A program made the position numbers and the translations under genes. From Theodoxus fluviatilis (Eukaryota > Mollusca > Gastropoda > Cycloneritida > Neritidae), in contig JAWQFJ010016675.1 of assembly GCA_034096865.1 (NCBI GenBank), positions 7,501-30,323 on the forward strand: DNA of 22,823 bases. The letters run 5' to 3'. This document shows positions 1 to 8,635 of the stretch, in pieces. The notes under the pieces were generated by a model. The model was not told where the DNA came from, did no database searches, and saw only the letters and a program-made list of their open reading frames with translations. Positions within the stretch are counted from its first letter, which is position 1. Each line of letters opens with the position of its first letter.

Positions 1-128
1 TTTCCCGTCAACACAACCTCTTTCACTGTCCGACACTGTCTCTTTCCCCGTCAACACGACATCTTCCACTGTCCACCACTGTCCCTTTCCCCATCAACCC
101 GACATCTCCCACTGTCCAACACTGTCCC
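1..128. repeat. 43-bp minisatellite, three units
   Basis: Three consecutive units of about 42-43 bp (starts near 1, 43 and 86) each run TTTCCC(C)GTCAACAC.. then ..CCACTGTCC..CACTGTC. The units differ at several positions, so the array is old. It may extend left of the window. A fourth unit fails right after 128, where only TTTC is kept. Confidence 0.8.
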
Positions 129-780
129 TTTCAAAGACCCAAAACCCCTTACGACCGATTGCTCCCGTCTCATGGCCCCCCTCTGCGTCAAGTCGCAGAC
201 CAGGGAACGACGGACACAAGGTGCCCACGACCTTCGGTCCTCCCTTGGTCAGGTGGGCTCCAGTTGATGAGTGCCGCTGGGAACCTTCGCTGTCGACGAC
301 AGCTATGAAGAGTAGTGGGGACCTTCGTCGACGCCGACAACAGTGAGGATCGTCGAAGACTGGGAATGGGGACGACAGCGATGCAGGACATCGACAACTT
401 GGTTGGTGCGGGTCGTAGAGCCATGCAACTCAAAACATCCCAGGCCTAAACGGCCAGAATTAGCAATCACATAATACCTGGCACATAAATCACAAATACT
501 TCCCGCCAGAATTATGACGGCCTTCAATCAACACAATGCCGTAGCCTTTCACAAAAACTAGGGTCATTCCGCCATCTTACCCTTTATGCAAATACACAAA
601 TATAAACAACCATCCTACCATGAACTGGTTTAAATAATGCGCGGTGAGAACAACCAAAGCAAAAACTACACAAAGACGTTTACACACAACCAATACTCAC
701 ATGAAAGCACCCCGTCCTTTCCCTGGTGAAGAATTCCGTTGGTCTACACCAAACAAAGACAAACTAGTCTTCTAAGTCTA
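129..780. other. Stretch without a recognised gene
   Basis: No ORF here resembles a protein I know; the small minus-strand frames (up to 81 codons) are low-complexity or unremarkable. It contains an octamer-like ATGCAAAT near 587 and a CCGCCATCTT (YY1-like) motif near 569, either of which may be chance. No repeat unit was recognised. Confidence 0.5.
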
Positions 781-782
781 CT

Positions 783-831
783 GGGCTGACAGAAGCCACG
801 CCACACACCGGGCTGACAGCAGTCACGCCAC
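783..831. repeat. 27-bp imperfect direct repeat pair
   Basis: GGGCTGACAGAAGCCACGCC at 783 recurs as GGGCTGACAGCAGTCACGCC at 810, followed in both cases by AC. Two copies only, two mismatches in the shared 22 bp. It lies about 60 bp upstream of a TATA-like box, so it could be a promoter-proximal duplication, but that is inference. Confidence 0.6.
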
Positions 832-888
832 GCTTTCTGCAACACTCCCAAAAGCGAGGTTGCCTTCGCGCCCACAAATCGGCGACTA

Positions 889-900
889 ACAATATAAAAC
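889..900 (+). promoter_or_regulatory. TATA-like box, possible promoter
   Basis: AATATAAAAC lies in otherwise GC-balanced sequence, downstream of the duplicated GGCTGACAG motif and upstream of a CA-rich, ATG-poor stretch. No gene can be read downstream: the 217-codon frame from 921 is low-complexity and ends in the G-rich repeats. This is a weak promoter candidate only. Confidence 0.25.
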
Positions 901-1449
901 CCTCACCCCCAAAAGAAAACATGCGCATTGCCGGCAAACTCTTCTCCCCACAAATTCACGTGCTAAAACCGCACCGAGCTCGCTCACTCCGTCCCTTTGC
1001 ACGCGAAACGGGAAACGCACAGACGAGGCACGTGACAACGCATCACAAACACACTACACACCACACATACACACACAAAACCGCCCACCCCAAAATTAAT
1101 CCCTTCACCGCTAGCAACCTGCTCGCGACAGCCCTCCCTAGCCTCTATCTACGCCCAGCGCATAGTGCGCAAGTCCCGAAAGATTGTGGCGGACCCCTCC
1201 CACCCTGCTTGTTCCCTCTTCCAGCTCCTTCCCTCTGGCCGTCGTTTCAGGTCCCTCAAAACGCGCACATGCCGTTTTCAGAACTCGTTCTTCCCCACGG
1301 CGGTGACGGAGCTCAACGCTGTCCAGAACCTCCCCAGGCAGCTTTGCCGCCGCTGATCCTGTCGGCGGTGCGCACACACTTCTCCACATCTATGACAGTG
1401 CCACTTTCTCTTTTGTGCTTCCTCTGGGCTATATGGACTGCTACTGGTT

Positions 1450-1683
1450 GTGGTTGGGGGTGGGGGGAGGGGTGGGGGATGGGGGTGGGGGTGGGGAAGG
1501 GTTGGTCTTCTTGTAGCTTTCACTTGCGCAGGATTGTTTTTTGTATTGTTCTACTGTATTCTTTTGTGTGGTGACGGGGGGTGGGATGGGGGTGGGGGGG
1601 TGGGGGGGTACGTCTTGGTGGTCTTGTCTCTGTTCATATGTATTATTTATTGCCACTTAAAAGGGGGGTGGGTGGGTGGGTGT
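1450..1683 (+). repeat. Cluster of three G-rich (G-quadruplex) tracts
   Basis: Three separate tracts have four or more runs of at least three G: about 1455-1505, 1576-1609 and 1663-1680. The last is G6-T-G3-T-G3-T-G3, the single-T-loop arrangement known to form very stable parallel quadruplexes. All are G-rich on the plus strand, with ordinary sequence between them. Confidence 0.85.
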
Positions 1684-1974
1684 ATCATCTTAGTTTGTTC
1701 CTCTTTTGTCAACAGTTCTTAAATAGTAACTTTAACTGTTCATTGTATATTGCCAGTTAACCCTTTTGGTTTCAGGTGTAGTCTTATCTCTTGTCTGCGT
1801 GCAGCTGCGTGTGTGTCGTGAGTGAGGTACATCGGGAAATGTCCATGTTTTTTGCATAAACGGCGTGTTAGGGTGTGTAAGCGATGCGTGTGTTTGGCTT
1901 TTTGTTTTGTTTCTTTTAGCCTTCATCACTTAGTTTTCCTCGTGCTCGTTTTTTAAATGATGTCACTTGGCGCA

Positions 1975-2007
1975 ATAAATTACTGTGTACTGTGTACTGT
2001 GTACTGT
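1975..2007 (+). repeat. AATAAA followed by TACTGTG heptamer repeats
   Basis: An AATAAA at 1975 is followed from 1981 by three TACTGTG heptamers plus TACTGTA, which run directly into the start of element E copy 1. Short 7-8 bp terminal repeats are known at the 3' ends of CR1/L2-type LINEs, so this could be the tail of an old non-LTR insertion. No coding part of such an element is visible upstream. Confidence 0.5.
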
Positions 2008-2046
2008 ATCACAACAAGCGGAGGAATACACTCACGATGTGACATG

Positions 2047-2170
2047 CCATTCAGCATGGCCGAGACTCTGTGTTCAGAACGGTGGTATGCATGTTATGGA
2101 AGAATTAAGGCTATCACGTGACCAACCTGTTGCTGAGACTATATTCACTAGTCTCAGCCACGCTGAATGG
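2047..2170 (+). promoter_or_regulatory. Competing hairpins at the 5' end of E copy 1
   Basis: Outer arms 2047-2067 and 2150-2170 are inverse complements over 21 bp with two mismatches (one in copy 2). An inner perfect hairpin uses GCTGAGACTA (2132-2141) and TAGTCTCAGC (2149-2158) around a 7-base loop. The 3' strand 2150-2158 takes part in both pairings, so the two structures exclude each other. A CACGTGAC E-box lies between at 2115-2122. All of this is present in copy 2 at +10616. Confidence 0.7.
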
Positions 2171-2631
2171 GTCGGGGGCTGATGGGAGGGGTCTGGGTGC
2201 CCTCTGGAATGCGGGTCAGAGGGATGAAGCCACGCTATCCTACATCGAGGCTGGTTCGAATTTGGGATGGGTGATTGGGGGGGTTCAATCACGTGACTGT
2301 TTCGCGCTTTCGAAAAGCGGACACGGGGTCTGGGATTCAGTAGCACACCGTCGTTTGGACAGGGAGGATAGGAGAGCACGGAGCTCTTGCTTGCTACAGA
2401 GGTAGCTTTAGGGGATTTCATTCCTCCATCTCGCCAAGGGGACATAGCTTTGTCGGCCTTGGGAGGGCAGTCTTCTAAGACTGTGCGCGTCTGGTTTGTC
2501 AGGGGACAAAAGCATGGCCTGGGACAGAGTTGAGGTAATGATGCAATTTTTACCGTTTGTAGTGGACAGGACATGGGAGCGTGGAAGCGAGCATGTGAAT
2601 GCAGAGTGAGAGCGGGAAAAGGGTGGCGCAA
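2074..2631 (-). CDS. Candidate 185-codon ORF of unknown function in E
   Basis: An open frame of 185 codons on the minus strand is kept in both copies of E (190 codons at 12690-13262). The product would be rich in Pro, Ser and His with no domain, signal peptide or membrane segment I recognise. It covers most of the near-identical 5' block of E. Within the shared frame I find two base differences (near 2587-2589), and both leave the amino acid unchanged; a one-base indel lies beyond the copy 1 start. That is suggestive but far too little to show selection, and a plus-strand frame of 95 codons overlaps it. It may well be a chance ORF in GC-rich DNA. Confidence 0.15.
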   Translation of the reverse strand: MRHPFPALTLHSHARFHAPMSCPLQTVKIASLPQLCPRPCFCPLTNQTRTVLEDCPPKADKAMSPWRDGGMKSPKATSVASKSSVLSYPPCPNDGVLLNPRPRVRFSKARNSHVIEPPQSPIPNSNQPRCRIAWLHPSDPHSRGHPDPSHQPPTHSAWLRLVNIVSATGWSRDSLNSSITCIPPF

Positions 2632-3375
2632 GGTGTTTTTTTCCCATTCATGTAAATTTATAGAAATTGTTTCTATTTAGCACGTCGCCTCGGGGTAACT
2701 GCTGGGATGGGAATCTCTACTCTTCTTTTTTCTCAAACTCTGTAAAGATTTTTCGTCCACTTTGTAACGCCTAGTGGCTAGGTGGTTTTCTTGCGGGAGC
2801 GAGGCTGGGGTTGTTTGTGAACTGTGAGATTGTATAGGGGAAAGGAAATGGGTTATTCTCTTTGTACGTTTCCCACGTAGGTAGAAAGTTGGTCGTGACT
2901 TGTGTGTGTTTTTATTTCAGGCCACTCTTTCAGCATTCTACATTTCCGTTCGGAATCCACGTGTGTGTGGTGTACATGCACGCGGGTGCGTACATGTGGG
3001 AACGGCAGACCTGTGAGAGTCTTATAGTCTGAACGCTGGTTGGCGTTACAACTGGTCTTCTGGAGCAAGGGCACGGGGAAGCTGGTCGCTCAGAGGCAGT
3101 TGTGTTTTGTGCGTGGGCGCACATAACCTCTTTGGCGCTCTGTGTGAGCAAAGAGGGACGTCGGGGGACGTCGTGGTGGAGATTTGCGGTATCCTAGCGC
3201 GGCTCGGGTGCTCTGCGGTGAGTTCGCGTCTAGCCTGGGCTGTTGAGGTATCACAGCGTGGGGACTATGAAGGGCTACTTGGTTCGCTCGCCAAACGCTG
3301 CACTTCGTAGCTGCCAGGAGGGAACGTAGAGGACGGGAGCAGAAGCCAGCGACTGCCAGCGGGGCGGTTACCTTT

Positions 3376-3534
3376 GGTGGACACGCGAGGAGGCGACGGC
3401 CCACGTGACTTCTGTGGTGGACACGCGCGGAGGCGTGAATCTACCAGACCTCTACGGTGGAGGCACCCAGAGGCGCGGGACGTTTGACCTCTACGGGGGA
3501 CGCGCGAGGAGGAGGCTGTCCACGTCATCGTCTT
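3376..3534 (+). repeat. Degenerate 40-bp tandem repeat, four units, in E copy 1
   Basis: Units of 39-40 bp begin at about 3376, 3416, 3456 and 3495 with GGTGGACACGCG, GGTGGACACGCG, GGTGGAGGCACC and GGGGGACGCGCG. Each continues with a GAGGCG-like core, and units 2 and 3 share GACCTCTAC ends. The same four units occur in copy 2 at about 13991-14149. Confidence 0.7.
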
Positions 3535-3817
3535 CGACAGACGCTCGACCCAGGGGGCGAGAGGTGACTACTCCACGGGGGAGTGTGATTCAGCTGGGGG
3601 AGAGCTGGACTGGAACGTTCTGTGCGGAGGTGGGAACGTGTACGTGTGTGGACCGGAGAGTGGGATTTCGTTCAGGGGATTATTATCAGCTTCAGGAGGA
3701 GGACTTGATCTGGTAAGGCAAAACGTGTTTGACTTCTTTTCTTCGCCTTTATTCTCAACGGGACTGGGGTCGGACTGTTTCGAGAGAGAGAACTGGACTT
3801 GGACTCACTGGGAGGTG

Positions 3818-3825
3818 TGACGTCA
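3818..3825. promoter_or_regulatory. CRE palindrome TGACGTCA in E copy 1
   Basis: Exact CREB/ATF consensus palindrome, followed directly by CGGTAAGG, a good splice-donor match. It is kept in copy 2 at 14433-14440. Function is inferred from motif identity only. Confidence 0.5.
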
Positions 3826-4111
3826 CGGTAAGGGGTTTGGGGGGACGTCAGCACGAGAGGTTTTCCCAGAGGGGTTTTTGTGGGGGTGTGAAGGGGTGTT
3901 TTTGCTGCAGCGGGTTGGAGGGTGGATTTATTTGGTGTCTGAACTAGCCAGCGTGTTTACGCTCGGTGTTTGTTCTGAGTGGACGGGTGTTTACCTTGTG
4001 TTGCAGGGTGGTGATTTTTGCAGTGTTTTGTGGGGAGGTGTTTGGGACGCTTGTTTCTTGTAGAGTAAGCAAGCGCGGGATTTGAGGGCGTTGGTTTGTT
4101 TGGAGCGCGTG

Positions 4112-4148
4112 ACAACGCTAGGGCGACTGTGTTTCGGCCTAGCGTTGT
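4112..4148 (+). other. Hairpin near the 3' end of the GC-rich part of E copy 1
   Basis: ACAACGCTAGG (4112-4122) and CCTAGCGTTGT (4138-4148) are perfect inverse complements around a 15-base loop. In copy 2 (14726-14737 and 14752-14763) the stem has 12-base arms with one mismatch. About 90 bp downstream lies ATTAAA, so it could belong to an RNA 3' end. Confidence 0.7.
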
Positions 4149-4239
4149 CCGCCATCTTTGTTTACATTTCTTTGTTTACATTTTTGTTGCTTTGATTCTC
4201 TCGTGCCCGAGCATCCCCTTGTCTTGGGTATTGTTTTGA

Positions 4240-4245
4240 ATTAAA
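4240..4245 (+). other. Possible polyA signal ATTAAA in E copy 1
   Basis: ATTAAA is followed by GTG/T-rich sequence (ATGTGTTTTGTGTT), the usual layout of an animal polyadenylation site. Present in copy 2 at 14855-14860. With donor-like GGTAAGG sites at 3713 and 3828 and an acceptor-like TTGTGTTGCAG ending at 4006, it suggests a spliced non-coding transcript; this is inference. Confidence 0.3.
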
Positions 4246-4336
4246 ATGTGTTTTGTGTTACTTTATACTGCCCCGGTGTCATTTATTGTTGTTTGTTCAT
4301 TTATTCGGTGCCTCTCAAGCTATGGTGGTGGGGTTT

Positions 4337-4348
4337 GGTTTGCAAACC
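4337..4348. other. 12-bp palindrome in E
   Basis: GGTTTGCAAACC is a perfect palindrome in the transition from the GC-rich part to the AT-rich part of E; it is also intact in copy 2. Function unknown. Confidence 0.6.
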
Positions 4349-4435
4349 CCCTCTAGTGTTAACTTTCCTGATTGGTAATCTCCATATTCCTTTTGAGAGA
4401 GGGGGGATTAACAGCTAGAGTGTAACTAAACGCGA

Positions 4436-4453
4436 CAGAGTGAGAGAGAGAGT
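4436..4453 (+). repeat. Short GA tract in E copy 1
   Basis: About 18 bp of GA with one interruption, just before GTCAATTGTTGGTG. The same place in copy 2 carries a much longer pure GA tract, so this site is a microsatellite. Confidence 0.85.
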
Positions 4454-4856
4454 CAATTGTTGGTGTCACCGTTAGGTACTCTAGATGCAATTCAAAATGT
4501 TTTCAACATTGTCATGATACGTGCAGTGGTTAATGAGAAAGGACAATTTGAATGCTTGTGTAAGGAAAATAACTTGTCAATAAAACAGCTATTCAAGTCT
4601 GAGTTATATTTTGTATACCAGACCTCTGCTTGTAATCAAGTTTCATCAATGAAATTTGGCCTTTTGCTAATTAAGATATTCAGTTAAAAATAGTCATGTA
4701 CTTGTAGATTAGGAATCTGAGCCTCTTAGACTATACATAGGAATAGCTCAACAGTCGGAATCGATTGGAATATTAAAAGACTGGGTAATTACCTCTCTGG
4801 ATGAATTTTCGCCCGTATCATGATTGAAATAAAATATCCAAACGACTCAGTTTGGG

Positions 4857-7127
4857 AAGTCCGGTCTCATTATGTGCTTGAAATGTTCCCGCCATAAGAT
4901 GATACAGAGCATTGATGAGAGTGTCTCAAAGTCCGGTCTCACTATGTGCTTGAAATGTTCCCGCCATAAGATGATACAGAGCATTGATGAGAGTGTCTCA
5001 AAGTCCGGTCTCACTATGTGCTTGAAATGTTCCCGCCATAAGATGATACAGAGCATTGATGAGAGTGTCTCAAAGATAATGTTCCCGCCATAAGATGATA
5101 CAGAGCATTGATGAGAGTGTCTCAAAGTCCGGTCTCACTATGTGCTTGAAATGTTCCCGCCATAAGATGATATAGAGCATTGATGAGAGTGTCTCAAAGT
5201 CCGGTCTCATTATGTGCTTGAAATGTTCCCGCCATAAGATGATATAGAGCATTGATGAGAGTGTCTCAAAGATATGTTCCCGACATAAGATGATACAGAG
5301 CATTGATGAGAGTGTCTCAAAGTCCGGTCTCACTATGTGCTTGAAATGTTCCCGCCATAAGATGATACAGAGCATTGATGAGAGTGTCTCAAAGTCCGGT
5401 CTCATTATGTGCTTGAAATGTTCCCGCCATAAGATGATATAGAGCATTGATGGGAGTGTCTCAAAGTCCGGTCTCATTATGTGCTTGAAATGTTCCCGCC
5501 ATAAGATGATATAGAGCATTGATGGGAGTGTCTCAAAGTCCGGTCTCATTATGTGCTTGAAATGTTCCCGACATAAGATGATACAGAGCATTGATGAGAG
5601 TGTCTCAAAGTCCGGTCTCACTATGTGCTTGAAATGTTCCCGCCTTAAGATTATACAGAGCATTGATGAGAGTGTCTCAAAGTCCGGTCTCACTATGTGC
5701 TTGAAATGTTCCCGCCATAAGATGATACAGAGCATTGATGAGAGTGTCTCAAAGTCCGGTCTCACTATGTGCTTGAAATGTTCCCGCCATAAGATGACAC
5801 AGAGCATTGATGAGAGTGTCTCAAAGTCCGGTCTCACTAAGTGCTTGAAATGTTCCCGCCATAAGATGATATAGAGCATTGATGAGAGTGTCTCAAAGTC
5901 CGGTCTCACTATGTGCTTGAAATGTTCCCGCCATAAGATGATACAGAGCATTGATGAGAGTGTCTCAAAGTCCGGTCTCACTATGTGCTTGAAATGTTCC
6001 CGCCATAAGATGATACAGAGCATTGATGAGAGTGTCTCAAAGTCCGGTCTCACTATGTGCTTGAAATGTTCCCGCCATAAGATGACACAGAGCATTGATG
6101 AGAGTGTCTCAAAGTCCGGTCTCACTATGTGCTTGAAAAGTTCCCGCCATAAGATGATACAGAGCATTGATGAGAGTGTCTCAAAGTCGTCACTAGTGCT
6201 TGAAATGTTCCCGCCATAAGATGATACAGAGCATTGATGAGAGTGTCTCAAAGTCCGGTCTCACTATGTGCTTGAAATGTTCCCGCCATAAGATGATACA
6301 GAGCATTGATGAGAGTGTCTCAAACATAATGTTCCCGCCATAAGATGATATAGAGCATTGATGAGAGTGTCTCAAAGTCCGGTCTTATTATGTGCTTGAA
6401 AAGTTCCGCCATAAGATGATACAGAGCATTGATGAGAGTGTCTCAAACATAATGTTCCCGCCATAAGATGATATAGAGCATTGATGAGAGTGTCTCAAAG
6501 TCCGGTCTTATTATGTGCTTGAAAAGTTCCGCCATAAGATGATACAGAGCATTGATGAGAGTGTCTCAAACATAATGTTCCCGCCATAAGATGATATAGA
6601 GCATTGATGAGAGTGTCTCAAAGTCCGGTCTCATTATGTGCTTGAAATGTTCCCGCCATAAGATGATACAGAGCATTGATGAGAGTGTCTCAAAGTCCGG
6701 TCTCACTATGTGCTTGAAATGTTCCCGCCATAAGATGATACAGAGCATTGATGAGAGTGTCTCAAAGTCCGGTCTCACTATGTGCTTGAAATGTTCCCGC
6801 CATAAGATGATACAGAGCATTGATGAGAGTGTCTCAAAGTCCGGTCTCACTATGTGCTTGAAATGTTCCCGCCATAAGATGATACAGAGCATTGATGAGA
6901 GTGTCTCAAAGTCCGGTCTCACTATGTGCTTGAAATGTTCCCGCCATAAGATGATACAGAGCATTGATGAGAGTGTCTCAAAGTCCGGTCTCACTATGTG
7001 CTTGAAATGTTCCCGCCATAAGATGATACAGAGCATTGATGAGAGTGTCTCAAAGTCCGGTCTCACTATGTGCTTGAAATGTTCCCGCCATAAGATGATA
7101 CAGAGCATTGATGAGAGTGTCTCAAAG
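4857..7127 (+). repeat. 72-bp satellite array in E copy 1, 33 monomers
   Basis: The monomer starts at AAGTCCGGTCTCAC, passes through TGTGCTTGAAATGTTCCCGC and CATAAGATGATACAGAGC, and ends at ATTGATGAGAGTGTCTCA; the CCGG period is exactly 72. I counted 33 monomers by the GAGCATTGATG block. Short 51-52 bp variants lacking the CCGGTCTCAC..GCTTG part occur near 5075, 5273, 6325, 6448 and 6571. A 123-bp higher-order unit (short plus 71-bp monomer) is repeated at 6325-6447 and 6448-6570. The run from about 6636 to 7080 is almost uniform, a sign of recent local amplification. Because 72 is divisible by 3, long frames are open on both strands (24-residue period); these need not be genes. Confidence 0.95.
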
Positions 7128-7284
7128 ATAACATTTCCCAGATTACGGATACGAAAAACGCTATGCACTCACGTGGGTTACAGCCGATAATGCATATCAT
7201 ACCATCATGTATAATATTAAATACAGTTTTTGCGCATTTGTGTTGTTTTGGTAATAATGTAGACCCACCGAGGTCCTGCAATAA
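7128..7284 (+). repeat. Common 3' tail of element E, copy 1
   Basis: Begins AACATTTCCCAGATTACGG right after the last monomer and ends at GCAATAAAA. It matches 17118-17274 with only a few differences. The end lies within or next to an AATAAA hexamer; beyond it the two copies diverge completely. Confidence 0.8.
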
Positions 7285-7428
7285 AACTACGCTGTAATCG
7301 GCCCTATCGCAGCGACCAATGTCCTTTACGCTCACATCTCGTCCAACTGTCCTCGTCCTCGAGATTCTTTCGGAATTAAAATGTTATCCTATAAAATATC
7401 GTCTGAAACAACAATCACTAGAACAACC

Positions 7429-7459
<31 letters not shown>

Positions 7460-8149
7460 ATGACCCTGTCCCATCAATACAAAAACAATCACATTAAAAA
7501 GAACCGAGGACGTCGATGGGAGGAACGAGGCTTCTTGGTTGCGGTGCTGAATACAGCATGTTCCAGGCGATGACAAGTGTCAGGATGAACGAGCAGACGA
7601 TTGTTCCGATGAAAACTGTATTCATGCTTCTGCAAAGATTAAAAACTGTTGTGAAACATCACAGAGCACATCACAATGGTTTAGCCAGTTGTATGGAGTG
7701 GTTGATAAGAATTCGACATCCATTAGCTTATGTGAGACGCAGATCATATTTTCAAATGCTGAAGTGCAGTTGTAACTGATCCCACTTTTATTGATTTTTT
7801 TGCTTTTAGTCCACGCTACCTTGTGATAAGAATGATTTTGATTTCTCCATATTTTGCTTTTCCTTCCTGAAGCTCTTCTTGGCACATAATGATTTAAACA
7901 TGATAGAATGCTCACGTTGCTGTCGGTGTGTATGATGACATGAACAATTCGTCAATATTGCCTGAATGGGGAAAAAAAGAAACAAATCCTGATACATCTA
8001 CGGGTCATTTGACTGCATGGAGAAACCTACCTTCGTGACATGGTTGCGGTCAACTCAGCAGTGTGGTACAAGTTGTTCACTCAGACTGAGACTGGGAACA
8101 AATGGACAAGGGAAAGTCCTGAGTTATCCAGCGATACATCACCAACATT
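7285..8149. other. Spacer without a recognised gene
   Basis: Contains a CAA microsatellite (about 7430-7459) that makes a poly-Gln frame, plus small frames of 84-97 codons with no recognisable domain. No inverted or direct repeat longer than a few bases was seen. I regard it as non-coding spacer. Confidence 0.5.
7430..7459 (+). repeat. CAA microsatellite
   Basis: About ten CAA/ACA units in an A-rich context. The overlapping plus-strand frame reads as poly-Gln but has no other protein-like character. Confidence 0.9.
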
Positions 8150-8497
8150 TGGGTTTCAATTACGTCATAAATAAGTCTGAGACCATTTGAAGGCTTCTGG
8201 GCGATTTATTCTGCCTTGTAAACAATGTTCACACGTCTAGAATAATAAAGAACAATGAGGTCATAACAAGGTAAATAAAGAGCAGCAAGGTCAATGTAGA
8301 CAACCTGTCAATGTTTGAAACAAGTAAGGAAACAAGAAGGTTGAATGTTTACTTACCAAAAGCAAAAGAGGACAGTTGAATGCTCGGAGAATAATGACGT
8401 CATGGATGACGTCAGAAGGGAAGAGTGCTTTGACTGTACAAATAAATTAGGACAAAGTACTTGTCTCTCAATACAAGAAAACACCACAATACTCTAC
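8150..8497 (-). mobile_element. Putative 3' LTR of the gypsy element (boundaries approximate)
   Basis: On the minus strand this follows the pol stop and a G-rich polypurine tract. It would begin near CGTAGAGTATTGTGG (an LTR usually starts TG) and contains two CRE palindromes and an AATAAA near its distal part. No second LTR is in the window, because the 5' half of the element is missing, so neither end can be fixed by comparison. Confidence 0.3.
8395..8414. promoter_or_regulatory. Two CRE palindromes in the putative LTR
   Basis: Exact TGACGTCA at 8395-8402 and 8407-8414, 12 bp apart. Paired CREB/ATF sites in a U3-like region could drive transcription of the element; this is inference from the motif. 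Confidence 0.5.
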
Positions 8498-8517
8498 GTC
8501 CCCCCAAGTCTTTTGAG
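8498..8517 (-). other. Polypurine tract of the gypsy element
   Basis: On the minus strand the sequence AAAAGACTTGGGGGGAC lies about 120 bp downstream of the pol stop codon. A G-run of this kind directly before the 3' LTR is the plus-strand primer of Ty3/gypsy elements. Position and composition fit; the exact LTR junction is not proven. Confidence 0.5.
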
Positions 8518-8635
8518 AGTTTTCAAAAAGACTGATTTGTGATAACGAGTGGCGTCGTGAATGTACATATAAATGAAGAAATAAAGTCGAATTATCGAAA
8601 ACGAAAGAACGATAAGACTGAAATGTCATAAAAGT

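Larger units (their letters stand above)
2005..7284 (+). mobile_element. Element E, copy 1 (~5.3 kb satellite-bearing dispersed repeat)
   Basis: This whole stretch, apart from satellite length and a GA tract, is repeated in direct orientation at 12621-17274. Homology starts abruptly at TGTATCACAACAAGCGG and ends at GCAATAAAA; sequences outside are unrelated in the two places. Order: GC-rich 5' part (2005-4260), GA tract (4436-4453), AT-rich part (to 4857), 72-bp satellite (4857-7127), 3' tail (7128-7284). No terminal inverted repeats, no LTR pair and no clear target-site duplication are visible. No transposase, RT or Rep-type protein is encoded, so if mobile it is non-autonomous. Class unknown: Helitron/Helentron-like, a large retrotransposon derivative, or a duplicated non-coding transcription unit are all open. 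Confidence 0.75.

Noticed and set aside
921..1574. 217-codon plus-strand ORF
   Set aside because: Composition follows CA-rich and G-rich low-complexity DNA; no domain; it ends in the quadruplex tracts.
3041..3057. TGGCGTTACAACTGG as a retroelement primer-binding site in E
   Set aside because: No LTR end (CA) directly before it, no matching LTR at the 3' end of E, and its complement does not look like a tRNA 3' end I know.
4457..4687. 76-codon frame kept in both E copies (also 15122-15352)
   Set aside because: Starts at TTG; most base differences between the copies change the amino acid; looks like AT-rich non-coding DNA.
4857..7127. CENP-B box in the satellite monomer
   Set aside because: CCCG is present but the required T and CGAA positions do not fit.
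4857..7127. CRISPR array
   Set aside because: Direct head-to-tail repeats without unique spacers, in a eukaryotic TE context.
4872..7190. CxxC-containing 24-residue repeat protein in the satellite (plus strand)
   Set aside because: A common T/C variant (CAGAGC to TAGAGC) puts stops in this frame, and 71-bp monomers shift it; openness follows from a period divisible by three.
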